DNA of 55,141 nucleotides, taken from the NCBI RefSeq assembly GCF_014648055.1, contig NZ_BMQJ01000029.1:1-55141 (forward strand), in the 5' to 3' direction. Below, in pieces: positions 1 to 8,388 of this stretch. The position numbers were made by a program, and so were the translations under genes. Source of the stretch: Streptosporangium pseudovulgare (GTDB taxonomy: Bacteria > Actinomycetota > Actinomycetes > Streptosporangiales > Streptosporangiaceae). The notes under the pieces were generated by a model. That model saw nothing but the letters and a program-made list of their open reading frames with translations. It was not told the origin of the DNA and made no database searches. Each line of letters opens with the position of its first letter. Positions within the stretch are counted from its first letter, which is position 1.

Positions 1-147
1 CGGCTACGTACCGCGCCGACGCGGGCCTCGGGCCGGGTGATGGTGGCGGAGTTGCGTCGGGTGGCCGAGATCGGCGGTTTGGGCGCCGGGGCGGTGCGGG
101 TGGACCCGGTGCCGGAGGTGAAACTGTCGGCGCTGGCCCGCCACCTG
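1..147 (+). pseudogene. Tn3-family transposase-like fragment fused to MFS gene
   Basis: The reading frame open from the first base encodes about 49 residues (centred on LRRVAEIGGLGAGAV and VPEVKLSALARHLF) that do not look like a membrane transporter. They resemble the segment of Tn3-family transposases containing an 'ER.A.I..LG.G.......VP...L.ALAR' pattern (DUF4158-like N-terminal region). At about base 148 the same frame becomes transporter sequence without a stop. The other two forward frames here encode nothing recognisable. I infer that a transposon remnant replaced the 5' part of the transporter gene, but the piece is short and the family call is from memory of the pattern. Confidence 0.4.
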
Positions 148-462
148 TTCGTGGCGCTGGCCTCCGTCGGCCTGTACGTCCCGTTCTCCCTGCAGGTCAC
201 TCTCGCCCAGGACTACCTGCCCCGGCACGTCGGCACGGCGAGCGGGATCACCCTGGGGCTGGCGGTCAGCGCCGGCGGCCTGGCCGGTCCCCTCATCGGC
301 CACCTGGCCGACGTCACCTCCCTGCGCATGGCGCTGACCCCGCTGATCCTGATGCCCGTCCTGAGCTGGCTGCTGTTCCGCACCCTGCCGGAACCGGCCG
401 TGCCCCGACCGCCGAAGGCGCCGGCGGCGGCTCCGGCCGCCGTACCCGGCCGGCCCGTCTAG
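148..462 (+). pseudogene. MFS transporter, C-terminal fragment (Fsr/fosmidomycin-resistance-like)
   Basis: About 104 residues match the last three or four membrane segments of an MFS exporter of the fosmidomycin-resistance (Fsr) type. Typical pieces are VGLYVPFSLQVTL, GTASGITLGLAVSAGGLAGP, the short loop GHLADVTSLR, a final hydrophobic helix ending LLFRTLPEP, and a Pro/Ala-rich tail. The first eight or nine helices are missing: the sequence upstream is transposase-like rather than membrane protein. The TAG stop lies at the centre of a perfect palindrome. The fragment is unlikely to transport anything. Confidence 0.6.
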
Positions 463-485
463 ACGGGCCCGGAACCGGTTCCGGG
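452..485. terminator. Two adjoining perfect 18-bp palindromes
   Basis: Positions 452-469 form a perfect 18-bp palindrome (GGCCCGTCTAGACGGGCC) centred on the stop codon of the MFS fragment. Positions 468-485 form a second one (CCCGGAACCGGTTCCGGG), sharing two bases with the first. Either strand could fold into two consecutive hairpins. No T-run follows, so this would be an atypical actinobacterial terminator. A protein-binding site is an alternative. Confidence 0.4.
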
Positions 486-679
486 CGGGTGCGGTACGGC
501 GCGGCGACACACCGCGCCGGAAACCGCCGCTGCCGCCGCGCGCCGCTTAACCTGCGGGAAAGGGGCCGTGCCGGCCCGGGCCGGTCGCACGGTCCTCCCC
601 GCGCGGGGAGGGCAGGCGAGTGCGGACCCGGCGGAAAGCGACCGGACACGGCCCGGGGAAGCGGGGGAGAGGAGGGGAG

Positions 680-1408
680 GTGACGCGTCACCGTCGTCGT
701 GCCGTCGCGGCCGCGCTGTGCCTGGCGCCGGCCGCCGCCTGCGCGGGCTGCGCCGCCGGTCCGGCGGGCACCGCCCCGGCCCCCGTACGCGGCCCGGCCG
801 TCCCGCCCGGAAACCCGGCGGGCACCGCGGCCGCCCCGGCCCCGGACGGCGGCGCCGGGGGAGGCGGCCTGCCGCGGGGCTTCGCGCGGGCCGGCGGGCC
901 GGAAAACGGCCTGACCTTCGGCGTGCCGCGCTCCTGGGTCGCCCTCGACAGCACCGGAGGCGGCCTGGAGCGGCGCCTGAGCCGGGCGGGCCTGACGGAC
1001 AAGCAGATCCACCGGGCCCAGGACGGGCTGGAGCCCGTGGCGGCCCGCGACGGGATCTGGGCGTTCGACCCCGCCTCCATGAGCCGCTCCCCGCACCGCT
1101 TCGCCACCAACCTCACCGCCCGCTGCCGGCCCGGCACGACCACCTCCGCCGCGCAGCTGCTCGCCGACGCCGTACGGCGGCTGGCGCCGCTGCGGGGACG
1201 CGTCCTGCGGGCCGGCACGGTGCCGGTCGCCGGCGGACGGGCGGCGCGCGTCGGATACGTCTTCACCGTCGGCGGCGTGCGGCTGCACGGCCTGCGCCTC
1301 CTGCTGCCCGCGTCCGGCGGCCGGACCTGCGTGCTGACGCTGAGCACCGACGACGCCGCCCGCCGGGGTCTGCTGGAGCGGATCGGCGAGACGCTGCGTC
1401 CCCTGTGA
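680..1408 (+). CDS. Putative secreted lipoprotein of unknown function
   Basis: I place the start at the GTG at 680, preceded by the purine-rich run GGAGGGGAG. It gives a classic export signal: MTRHRRR, then an alanine-rich hydrophobic stretch ending ACAGC, a possible lipobox (Cys as acyl acceptor, although Cys at -3 is unusual). An in-frame GTG at 620 would add 20 mostly basic residues and a poor signal peptide. After a Pro/Ala/Gly-rich linker (about 40 residues) comes a compact domain of about 165 residues with no motif I recognise. The gene stands alone and runs towards the esterase gene. Product unknown. Confidence 0.6.
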   Translation: MTRHRRRAVAAALCLAPAAACAGCAAGPAGTAPAPVRGPAVPPGNPAGTAAAPAPDGGAGGGGLPRGFARAGGPENGLTFGVPRSWVALDSTGGGLERRLSRAGLTDKQIHRAQDGLEPVAARDGIWAFDPASMSRSPHRFATNLTARCRPGTTTSAAQLLADAVRRLAPLRGRVLRAGTVPVAGGRAARVGYVFTVGGVRLHGLRLLLPASGGRTCVLTLSTDDAARRGLLERIGETLRPL

Positions 1409-1476
1409 CCAGCCTCTGTGACCGGATCCGGCGCCGGTGGTCGCGGCGTTTCAGCGCGCCGATCCGGCCGTCGTTC

Positions 1477-2781
1477 TCAGGGTGCGCCGGCTCCGGCGTC
1501 ACCGGCGACGGTGGAGACCGGGACGTTGAGGACGCCGTCGAACGCCTCCAGGACGGGCGTGTGCAGGTAGGCGCTCTGGATCCGGTAACGGTCGGGGCCG
1601 GGGGAGTGGCCGGCGCCGTCGGGGGCCTGCGCGCGCATCCGGCGGAGGTCGGCGATGCTCAGCCCGAGTCCGGCGTCGGCGAAGGCGGCCTCGATGCTGC
1701 CCGGCTCGGGTGGCTGCAGCGCGGTGTCCTCGATGGCGAAGCCGAAGCGCGCGTTCTCGTCGGGGCGCATGTCGGCGGTGTGCCCGGCGGTGCTGGTCAG
1801 GGCGAGGGCGACGTAGTCGCCGCCGAGGGCGTGGTGCAGGTGCTGGCCCATCGGCAGGCCGGTGAGCCGGCCGTCGAAGGAGACCGGCGTCTTTTGGATG
1901 TGGGCGTTGTGGGCGGCCAGCACGATGCGGGCCCCGGGGCCGAGGCGTTCCAGGTGCCACAGGAGTGATCCGGCCATGTAGGCGTCGCGGGCCGAGGTGT
2001 CGGCGGTCAGGCCGTCTCCGGCGTACAGGCCGGCCATGGCGCGGAAACCGTAGTCGGCGTGGCAGGCGGCTTCGAGGCGGCGCAGGGCCACGTCGTAGTC
2101 GTGCCGGTCGCCGCGGGAGACGTACAGCGGCTCCAGGGAGCGGAACCGGATGATCAGCCGTGTCAGGGCGGCACTGAGGGCGTCCTGCTCGGCGACGGGC
2201 AGGCGGGTCCAGGCCGGCGCGGCCGAGGCGGCGGAGGCTCCGGCGAAGGAGCCGGCGATCCGCATCGCCTCCTGGAGTATCGGCAGCGTCTCCGGGTCGA
2301 TGTCGCGTAGGTAGCCGGCGACGGGTGCCAGGGCGGGCAGCAGGGAGCCGCCGGCGGCGGGGATGTCGATCCCGGCGAAACGCATCGGTCGCGCGGCGGT
2401 GGCGTTGTGCCGGCGCATCCAGCGCAGCGGCTCCTCGACGCCGACCGGGATGGCCGTGGCGAGCTGGGCCGGCAGGTCGTCGTCGGCGCCCTGGCCTTGG
2501 GCCCAGGCGTCCAGGGGGAAGCCTTCGCTGAAGCCGTACTCGAAGGCCAGGACGGTGAAGCCGCAGCGTTCGGCCAGGAAGCGCAGGATGCGCTGCCTCA
2601 GGTGTGCGAACTCGGTGATGAAGTGGGAGTTCTCCCCGATCGCGACGACGCGCGCGGCGCCGATGAGCTCGCGCAGCGGCTCCAGGTCGTCCAGCGGCGC
2701 CTCGGGGTCGAGGTGGGTGAGCGGGGCGGCGTGATCGCGAAGCCAGTCGGCGAACGGGCCGGGTTGGGACGAAGCAGGCAT
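1477..2781 (-). CDS. Erythromycin esterase-like family protein
   Basis: The 434-residue protein resembles the erythromycin esterase (EreA/EreB-like) superfamily of EreA-like metal-independent hydrolases. It has GENSHFITEFAHLRQRI near residue 50, the family's active-site Glu/His region, followed by FEYGFSEG, RFAGIDIPAAGGS and AHNAHIQKT. Known Ere enzymes open the macrolide lactone, but most actinobacterial homologues are uncharacterised, so the substrate is not certain. I start at the ATG at 2781 because upstream codons are low-complexity and the conserved sequence begins shortly after it. It lies next to an acetyltransferase of the streptogramin/chloramphenicol-resistance type on the same strand, which suggests a resistance or self-protection locus. 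Confidence 0.8.
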   Translation of the reverse strand: MPASSQPGPFADWLRDHAAPLTHLDPEAPLDDLEPLRELIGAARVVAIGENSHFITEFAHLRQRILRFLAERCGFTVLAFEYGFSEGFPLDAWAQGQGADDDLPAQLATAIPVGVEEPLRWMRRHNATAARPMRFAGIDIPAAGGSLLPALAPVAGYLRDIDPETLPILQEAMRIAGSFAGASAASAAPAWTRLPVAEQDALSAALTRLIIRFRSLEPLYVSRGDRHDYDVALRRLEAACHADYGFRAMAGLYAGDGLTADTSARDAYMAGSLLWHLERLGPGARIVLAAHNAHIQKTPVSFDGRLTGLPMGQHLHHALGGDYVALALTSTAGHTADMRPDENARFGFAIEDTALQPPEPGSIEAAFADAGLGLSIADLRRMRAQAPDGAGHSPGPDRYRIQSAYLHTPVLEAFDGVLNVPVSTVAGDAGAGAP

Positions 2782-2962
2782 CGGACAACTCGATTCTGGT
2801 GTTGAGGGTGATTCCCGATGACGGGTGGGAGCGCAGGTCACCGCGGGTGAGGGCACCGCCGGAGCTCGACGGCGCGGCGGTGAGGCCGCCGACCGCACCG
2901 GGCCGCCGGTTGTCCCTGTCATGGCCGTTGAACGGTCTGCCGCCCCCTGGCGGCGGGCCGTC

Positions 2963-3613
2963 TCACACCTGCGCGGGCGCCGCGTTCTCCAGGTCGTCGA
3001 CGGTGCCGGACATGATCGTGCGGATGTGCCGGGTGATGTGCTCCAGCGGCCAGTCCCACCAGGCCAGGGCCAGGAGGCGGTCGATGTCGGCGTCGCCGTG
3101 GCGGCGGCGGATGAGCCGGGCGGGGTTGCCGCCGACGATGCCGTAGTCGGGGACGTCGTCGACGACGACGGAGCCGGAGGCGATGATCGCGCCGTGGCCG
3201 ATGCGGACGCCGGGCATCACCGTGGACCGGTAGCCGAACCAGACGTCGTTGCCCACCACGGTGTCGCCCCGTCCGGGCAGGCCGGTGATGAGGTCGAAGT
3301 GCCCGGCCCAGGAACCGCCCATGATCGGGAAGGGGAACGTCGAGGGGCCGTCCATGCGGTGGTTGGCGCCGTTCATGATGAACCGCACCCCCTCGCCCAA
3401 AGCGCAGAACCTGCCGATGATGAGCTTCTCCGGCCCGTAGTGGTAGAGCACGTTGCGGGTCTCGAAGGCGGCCGGGTCGTCGGGGTCGTCGTAGTAGGAG
3501 AACTCCCCGACCTCGATCAGCGGCGAGGTGATGAGCGGTTTCAGCAGCACCAGGCGCGGCTGGCCGGGCATGGGGTGCACCACGGTCGGATCGGCGGGAA
3601 CGGGTGGGGTCAT
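2963..3613 (-). CDS. Vat/CatB-family xenobiotic O-acetyltransferase (left-handed beta-helix)
   Basis: The 216-residue protein has the architecture and length of Vat and CatB acetyltransferases, which acetylate streptogramin A or chloramphenicol with acetyl-CoA. Visible are the N-terminal GEFSYYDD, FCALGEGVRFIMNGANHRMDG (containing the catalytic-type His), and hexapeptide repeats of the left-handed beta-helix (VVGNDVWFG, VRIGHGAIIASGSVV, VGGNPARLI). The start ATG at 3613 has a strong ribosome-binding site (AGGAAGGAG, about 8 bases upstream). A TetR gene is divergent, with a palindromic operator candidate between them. Many such genes are chromosomal and of unknown natural substrate, so antibiotic resistance is an inference from family and context. 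Confidence 0.85.
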   Translation of the reverse strand: MTPPVPADPTVVHPMPGQPRLVLLKPLITSPLIEVGEFSYYDDPDDPAAFETRNVLYHYGPEKLIIGRFCALGEGVRFIMNGANHRMDGPSTFPFPIMGGSWAGHFDLITGLPGRGDTVVGNDVWFGYRSTVMPGVRIGHGAIIASGSVVVDDVPDYGIVGGNPARLIRRRHGDADIDRLLALAWWDWPLEHITRHIRTIMSGTVDDLENAAPAQV

Positions 3614-3761
3614 GAGTCGTCTCCTTCCTGCGGGCCGTCCTGCGGACCTGGGCGACGGCGGCACCGGCGCGGGAGGCCGGTGCCGCGGGCTCGGGCGCGG
3701 CCGGGCACCGTCTGATGCCGCACGGCCGGGCGGACGCTCCGGAGGAACACCGGCGACCCCA

Positions 3762-3785
3762 TTAGTGCGACAAATGATGCATTAA
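3762..3785. promoter_or_regulatory. Candidate TetR operator between acetyltransferase and tetR genes
   Basis: An imperfect inverted repeat TTAGTGC-N10-GCATTAA (6 of 7 pairs) lies in an AT-rich island within the divergent intergenic region. Inside it sits a smaller palindrome AATG-ATG-CATT (3773-3783). The position and size suit a TetR dimer controlling both genes. A possible -10 element (TAAGAT, 3783-3788) for the tetR gene overlaps its right arm. Confidence 0.45.
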
Positions 3786-3832
3786 GATACTGGCATGCCG
3801 ACGTCCCACGGAGCAAACCGGATGACCACGCG

Positions 3833-4501
3833 ATGACCCCCTCAGCGCCACGACTGCAGGACCCGCAGGACCCGCGGGCCGCCGGGGCGGCGCCGGCGGC
3901 CCGGCGCCGCCCCGGCGGCCGTACCGCCCGCATCCGCGCGCAGGTGCTCGACGCCGTCCTCACCGAGCTCGCCGAGCACGGCTACGACGGCCTCACCATG
4001 GACGCCGTCGCCGCGCGCGCCGGCGTGCACCGCGCGACGGTGTACCGGCGCTGGGGAGACGTCGGCGGCCTGCTCGCCGACGTCCTCGACGCCGCGGGCG
4101 AGGACGACTGGCAGCCCCCCGACACCGGCTCCCTGGAAGGCGACCTGGCGGCGCTGAACCACGAGATCCAGGACGCCCTCACCGCGCAACCGCCGATCAT
4201 GGCGGCCCTGATCGCCGCCTCGTTCCGCTCGGAGAAGGCCGACCACGCCCAGCGGCGGCTGTGGGAGGACCGCTACGCCCGCTGCGAGACCATGGTCGGC
4301 CGGGCCGCCGAGCGCGGCGAGCTTCCGCCGCGCACCGACGCCCGGCGGCTGCTCATCGCCGCCACCGCGCCGCTGTACCACCAGCTGGTGCTCCTCCGCA
4401 CGCCACCCGACCCGCACCTGCCCGGCCAGGCGGCCAGGACCGCCGCCCTCGCCGCGGCCGCCGGCGCCTTCACCGGAGCCCCGCCGGCCGGCGACGCCTG
4501 A
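3833..4501 (+). CDS. TetR/AcrR family transcriptional regulator
   Basis: The 222-residue protein has a typical TetR N-terminal helix-turn-helix: RIRAQVLDAVLTELAEHGYDGLTMDAVAARAGVHRATVYRRWGD at about residues 33-77, followed by an all-helical ligand domain ending in an alanine-rich tail. It is divergent from the Vat/CatB-like acetyltransferase gene, and an inverted repeat lies between them. The simplest model is a repressor of the acetyltransferase and itself, released by a small ligand. The first 30 residues are Pro/Ala/Arg-rich and poorly conserved in appearance, so a later start is possible. Confidence 0.9.
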   Translation: MTPSAPRLQDPQDPRAAGAAPAARRRPGGRTARIRAQVLDAVLTELAEHGYDGLTMDAVAARAGVHRATVYRRWGDVGGLLADVLDAAGEDDWQPPDTGSLEGDLAALNHEIQDALTAQPPIMAALIAASFRSEKADHAQRRLWEDRYARCETMVGRAAERGELPPRTDARRLLIAATAPLYHQLVLLRTPPDPHLPGQAARTAALAAAAGAFTGAPPAGDA

Positions 4502-4689
4502 GGCGACCCCTTCACCCCGGCGCCGCAGGCGGGGTAGGCGGGGCCGCGGAACCCCCTGCGGCGCCCGCGCACCGCCGACGGCCGCGCCGGGAGCGGACCG
4601 GGAGCGGACCGGCCGCCGGGTGAGCATGCCGGCATCGGGGTCCGCTGGCCTAAACTTGCGCCCGACGATCCGACGCTGGAGGTGGTGGC

Positions 4690-6909
4690 GTGCAACCGGA
4701 GAAGGGCGGTGCCCCCGGTACGTCGATCTCGGCGGTCCTGGAGCGCATCACCTACGCCAACGAGGAGACCGGCTACACCATCGCCCGGGTGGCCACCGAA
4801 CGCTCCGGCAGCGAACTGCTCACCGTGGTCGGGCCGCTGCTGGGCGCCCAGCCCGGCGAGTCGCTGCGCCTGACCGGCCGCTGGACCTCCCACCCCCGCT
4901 ACGGCAGGCAGTTCGAGGTGTGGTCCTACGCCACCGTGCTGCCGGCCACCGTCCAGGGCATCCGCCGCTACCTCGGCTCCGGCCTGATCAAGGGCATCGG
5001 CCCGAAGATGGCCGAGCGCATCGTCGACCACTTCGGCACCGAGACCCTCACCGTCATCGAGACCACCCCCGAGCGCCTGGTGGAGGTCCCGGGCCTGGGC
5101 CCCAAGCGCACCAAGATGATCGGCGCCGCCTGGGAGGAACAGAAGATCATCAAAGAGGTGATGATCTTCCTGCAGGGCGTCGGGGTCTCCACCTCCATCG
5201 CGGTGCGCATCTTCAAGCAGTACGGCGAGGCCTCCATCTCCGTCGTCAGGAACGAGCCCTACCGGCTGGCCGACGACGTGTGGGGCATCGGCTTCAAGAC
5301 CGCCGACACCATCGCCCAGGCCGTCGGCATCCCGCACGACAGCCCCGAACGCGTCAAGGCCGGCCTGCGCTACACCCTGTCGCAGGCCGCCGACGACGGC
5401 CACTGCTACCTGCCGGCGCCCAACCTCGTCGCCGACGCCGTCAAGATCCTGGCGGTGCCGGCCGAGCTGACCGCCTCCTGCCTGGAGGAACTCGTCAGCG
5501 AGGAGGGCGTGGTCCGCGAGGAGGTGCCCGCCGGCGACGGCGTCGTCCCGGCGGTGTACCTGCTGCCGTTCCACCGCGCCGAGCTGTCGCTGGCCTCCTC
5601 GCTGCGCTCCCTGCTGAACTCCTCCGCCGACCGGCTCGGCGCCTTCGCCGGCGTCGACTGGGACGTCGCCCTGGAGTGGCTGGCGAAACGCACCGGCGCC
5701 GACCTGGCCCCCGAGCAGGCCCACGCCGTACGGCTGGCCCTGACGAACAAGGTCGCGGTCCTGACCGGCGGCCCCGGCTGCGGCAAGAGCTTCACGGTGC
5801 GCTCCATCGTCACCCTGGCCCGCGCCAAGAAGGCGAAGGTCGTCCTGGCCGCGCCCACCGGCCGGGCCGCCAAACGGCTGTCGGAGCTGACCGGGCACGA
5901 GGCCACCACCGTGCACCGGCTGCTGCAGCTGCGCCCCGGCGGGGACGCCACCTTCGACCGCGACAACCCCCTGGACGCCGACCTCGTCGTCGTCGACGAG
6001 GCCTCCATGCTGGACCTGCTGCTGGCCAACAAGCTCGTCAAGGCCGTCGCCCCCGGCACCCACCTTCTGTTCGTCGGCGACGTCGACCAGCTGCCCTCCG
6101 TCGGCGCCGGCGAGGTGCTGCGCGACCTCCTGGCCGCCGACGAGAACGTCGTGCCCCGGGTGCGGCTGACCCACATCTTCCGCCAGGCCCAGGAGTCGGG
6201 CGTGGTCACCAACGCCCACCGGGTCAACTCCGGCCTGATGCCCGCCCTGGAGGGCATGGGCGACTTCTTCCTGTTCCCCTGCGAGGAGGCCGAGGAGATC
6301 GCGGCACTGACCGTGGACGTGGTGGCCAACCGCATCCGGCGCCGCTTCGGCCTGGACCCGCGCCGCGACGTGCAGGTCCTGGCGCCCATGCACCGCGGCG
6401 CCGCCGGCGCGGGCAACCTCAACGCCCTCCTGCAGGAGGCCCTGACCCCCTCCCGCGAGGGCATGCCGGAGCGCCGCTACGGCGGCCGCGTCTTCCGCGT
6501 CGGCGACAAGGTCACCCAGCTGCGCAACAACTACGACAAGGGCACCGCGGGAGTGTTCAACGGCACCGTCGGCACGGTCGTCGACATCCGCCCCGACGAC
6601 CACAGGATGACCGTGCTGACGGACGAGGACGAGCACGTCGAGTACGCCTTCGACGAGCTCGACGAGCTCGCCCACGCCTACGCCGTCTCCATCCACCGCT
6701 CCCAGGGCAGCGAGTACCCGGCCGTGGTCGTCCCGCTGGCCACCAGCGCCTGGATGATGCTGCAGCGCAACCTGCTCTACACCGCCATCACCCGGGCCAA
6801 GAAGCTCGTCGTCATCGTCGGCTCGCGCCGCGCGCTGGGCCAGGCGGTGCGCACCCGCGGCGCCGGCCGCCGCCACACCAGCCTCACCCACCGGCTGCGC
6901 CCGGCCTGA
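4690..6909 (+). CDS. recD2: ATP-dependent RecD2-like DNA helicase
   Basis: The 739-residue protein is a 5'-3' superfamily 1B helicase of the RecD2 type, acting in DNA repair without RecBC. An N-terminal OB-like region is followed by helix-hairpin-helix modules (LIKGIGPKMAERIVDHFG; VPGLGPKRTKMIG) at about residues 95-145. Walker A is GGPGCGKS at 360-367. Walker B is VVVDEAS with D436 and E437, followed by FVGDVDQLPSVGAGEVL. The C-terminal SH3/UvrD-like module contains HRSQGSEYPAV and a final YTAITRAKKLVV motif. The GTG start follows a GGAGG site in CTGGAGGTGGTGGC. Length matches the family. It is convergent with the next gene, with only 3 bp between the stops. Confidence 0.95.
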   Translation: MQPEKGGAPGTSISAVLERITYANEETGYTIARVATERSGSELLTVVGPLLGAQPGESLRLTGRWTSHPRYGRQFEVWSYATVLPATVQGIRRYLGSGLIKGIGPKMAERIVDHFGTETLTVIETTPERLVEVPGLGPKRTKMIGAAWEEQKIIKEVMIFLQGVGVSTSIAVRIFKQYGEASISVVRNEPYRLADDVWGIGFKTADTIAQAVGIPHDSPERVKAGLRYTLSQAADDGHCYLPAPNLVADAVKILAVPAELTASCLEELVSEEGVVREEVPAGDGVVPAVYLLPFHRAELSLASSLRSLLNSSADRLGAFAGVDWDVALEWLAKRTGADLAPEQAHAVRLALTNKVAVLTGGPGCGKSFTVRSIVTLARAKKAKVVLAAPTGRAAKRLSELTGHEATTVHRLLQLRPGGDATFDRDNPLDADLVVVDEASMLDLLLANKLVKAVAPGTHLLFVGDVDQLPSVGAGEVLRDLLAADENVVPRVRLTHIFRQAQESGVVTNAHRVNSGLMPALEGMGDFFLFPCEEAEEIAALTVDVVANRIRRRFGLDPRRDVQVLAPMHRGAAGAGNLNALLQEALTPSREGMPERRYGGRVFRVGDKVTQLRNNYDKGTAGVFNGTVGTVVDIRPDDHRMTVLTDEDEHVEYAFDELDELAHAYAVSIHRSQGSEYPAVVVPLATSAWMMLQRNLLYTAITRAKKLVVIVGSRRALGQAVRTRGAGRRHTSLTHRLRPA

Positions 6910-6912
6910 GCC

Positions 6913-7299
6913 TCAGCCCGCCGGTTCCGCGCCGGCGGGGTCGGCGTCGCCGCCGGGATACGTCCCGTACCCCTCGGCCACCAGCGGGCCGTCGAAGATC
7001 AGCACCTCGTTGACCAGGCCGCCCTTCTGGTTGCGGTAGTTGATGACCAGGCAGTCGACGCCGACGTAGGAATCGATGACCTCGAAGCGCAGGCCGGGGA
7101 TGCGCCGCAGCCCCTCCGCCCAGTAGGCGCGCAGCGCCGCCTTGCCGCGGATGACCCCGTCGCCGCCGAGGAGCTGCGCCGCGACCGGCGAACGGAACGT
7201 CACGTCCTCCGCGAAGTGAGCCAGCAGCGCATCCAGGTCATGGGCGTTCCACGCCGCCACCCAGCCGTCCACGAACTTCCGCGCCGCAACATGATCCAT
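6913..7299 (-). CDS. SnoaL-like/NTF2-fold protein
   Basis: The 128-residue protein has the cone-shaped NTF2-like (SnoaL-like) fold signature: a start MDHVAARKFVDGWVAAWNAHDLDALLAHFAEDVTFRSPVA, then GKAALRAYWAEGL and a beta-rich second half ending in VNEVLIFDGPLVAEGYGTY. Members include ketosteroid-isomerase-like enzymes and many stress proteins of unknown activity, so no reaction can be assigned. The ATG at 7299 is chosen because the 41 upstream in-frame codons are low-complexity and fall in a tandem-duplicated stretch. It is convergent with recD2. Confidence 0.75.
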   Translation of the reverse strand: MDHVAARKFVDGWVAAWNAHDLDALLAHFAEDVTFRSPVAAQLLGGDGVIRGKAALRAYWAEGLRRIPGLRFEVIDSYVGVDCLVINYRNQKGGLVNEVLIFDGPLVAEGYGTYPGGDADPAGAEPAG

Positions 7300-7335
7300 A
7301 CGCGCGATTATGTCCGATCCCCTCCGAAGCGGTGA

Positions 7336-7445
7336 CGGCGGCCCGGGAGGGGATCGGCGGCCCCACCGCCTGATCAGCTCCTCTCCTCGGCGGCGGCCCG
7401 GGAGGGGACCGGCGGGCCTCACCGCCCGATCAGCTCCTCTCCTCG
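7336..7445. repeat. 55-bp tandem duplication at the 3' end of the lysR gene
   Basis: Two consecutive 55-bp units, 7336-7390 and 7391-7445, both begin CGGCGGCCCGGGAGGGG and end CAGCTCCTCTCCTCG. They differ at only a few positions in the middle. The second unit contains the last codons and stop of the LysR gene (minus strand), so the first unit is an extra copy of the end of that gene lying downstream of it. The high similarity suggests a recent slippage or unequal-recombination event. Confidence 0.8.
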
Positions 7446-8308
7446 TCCCCGGCGCCGACCAGCTCCAGGAACGCCGCGGCCGCGGGGGAGGGCCGGTCGT
7501 CCCAGATCAGGTGCTCGGCCCGGGTGGGGGCGTCGCGAAGCCGGACGACGCCCAGGCCGGGAAAACGCGGCGCGTACGCGGCCGGCAGCATGCCCACCCC
7601 CAGGCCCTGCCGTACCAGGTCCACCATGAACTCGGCCGACGACACCTCGAACGGCACCTCGCGCCGCACCCCCGCGGCCGCGAACGCCTCATCCGACTGC
7701 AGCCGCCCGGCGTGGCCGGCGCGGAAGTCGACGAACGGCTCATCGGCCAGGCCGCGCAGGTCCGTCTCGCCGTGCGCCAGGGGGTGGTCCGGCGCGACCA
7801 CGGCCACCAGCTCGCCCGTGCCGAGCCGGCGGCTTCGCACCCCCTTCGGCTGCGCGCGGGGCGGCAGGCCGAGGAACGCCACATCGAGGCCGCCCCGCCG
7901 GACCTGCTCGACGAGCTCCTCGCTGCCCGCCGAGACGAGCGTGATCCGCACCCGCGGGTGGCGCCGGCGGTAGTCCCGCAACGCGGCCGGCAGGTCGACG
8001 GCCGCGACCGTGGGGATGGCGCCGACGGCGAGCCGCCCGCGGATCTCCCCGCTCGCCGCCGCGACGTCGGCCCGCGCCCGCTCGGCGGCCTCCAGGCACG
8101 CCCGCGCCCCGGGCAGGAACGCCTCTCCGGCCGGCGTCAGCCGCACGCGCCGGCTGGTCCGCTCGAACAGCCGGACGCCCAGCTCCCGCTCCAGAGCGGC
8201 GACCTGGTGGCTGAGCGCCGACTGCACCACATGACAGCGCTCGGCCGCCCGGGTGAAGTTGCCGATCTCGGCGACCGCGACGACATACCTCAGCTGCTGC
8301 AGCTCCAC
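7430..8308 (-). CDS. LysR family transcriptional regulator
   Basis: About 292 residues. The N-terminal winged helix-turn-helix reads ELQQLRYVVAVAEIGNFTRAAERCHVVQSALSHQVAALERELG, then LFERTSRRVRLTPAGEAFL. The periplasmic-binding-protein-like effector domain follows. I prefer the GTG at 8308, which puts ELQQLRYV right after the initiator as in most LysR proteins; an ATG six codons upstream is also possible. It is divergent from an MFS transporter gene, which is its likely target, and a palindrome lies between them. The end of the gene is tandemly duplicated. Confidence 0.9.
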   Translation of the reverse strand: MELQQLRYVVAVAEIGNFTRAAERCHVVQSALSHQVAALERELGVRLFERTSRRVRLTPAGEAFLPGARACLEAAERARADVAAASGEIRGRLAVGAIPTVAAVDLPAALRDYRRRHPRVRITLVSAGSEELVEQVRRGGLDVAFLGLPPRAQPKGVRSRRLGTGELVAVVAPDHPLAHGETDLRGLADEPFVDFRAGHAGRLQSDEAFAAAGVRREVPFEVSSAEFMVDLVRQGLGVGMLPAAYAPRFPGLGVVRLRDAPTRAEHLIWDDRPSPAAAAFLELVGAGDEERS

Positions 8309-8333
8309 CCATCCATCATGCACCACGATCGAT

Positions 8334-8349
8334 CATGATGAAAATCATG
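8334..8349. promoter_or_regulatory. Inverted repeat in the lysR-MFS intergenic region
   Basis: CATGAT-GAAA-ATCATG is a perfect 6-bp inverted repeat in the 80-bp divergent region between the lysR gene and the MFS gene. It sits in a locally AT-rich patch and could be part of a LysR binding site or promoter. No consensus -35/-10 pair is clear. Confidence 0.35.
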
Positions 8350-8388
8350 TGTTGGACTCATTGATCCGGGCCGGCGCACCCCTGACCC

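Noticed and set aside
4273..6891. An 872-codon open frame on the minus strand opposite recD2
   Set aside because: It is a GC-bias shadow: Gly/Val/Asp-rich low-complexity translation without domains, exactly antisense to a complete recD2.
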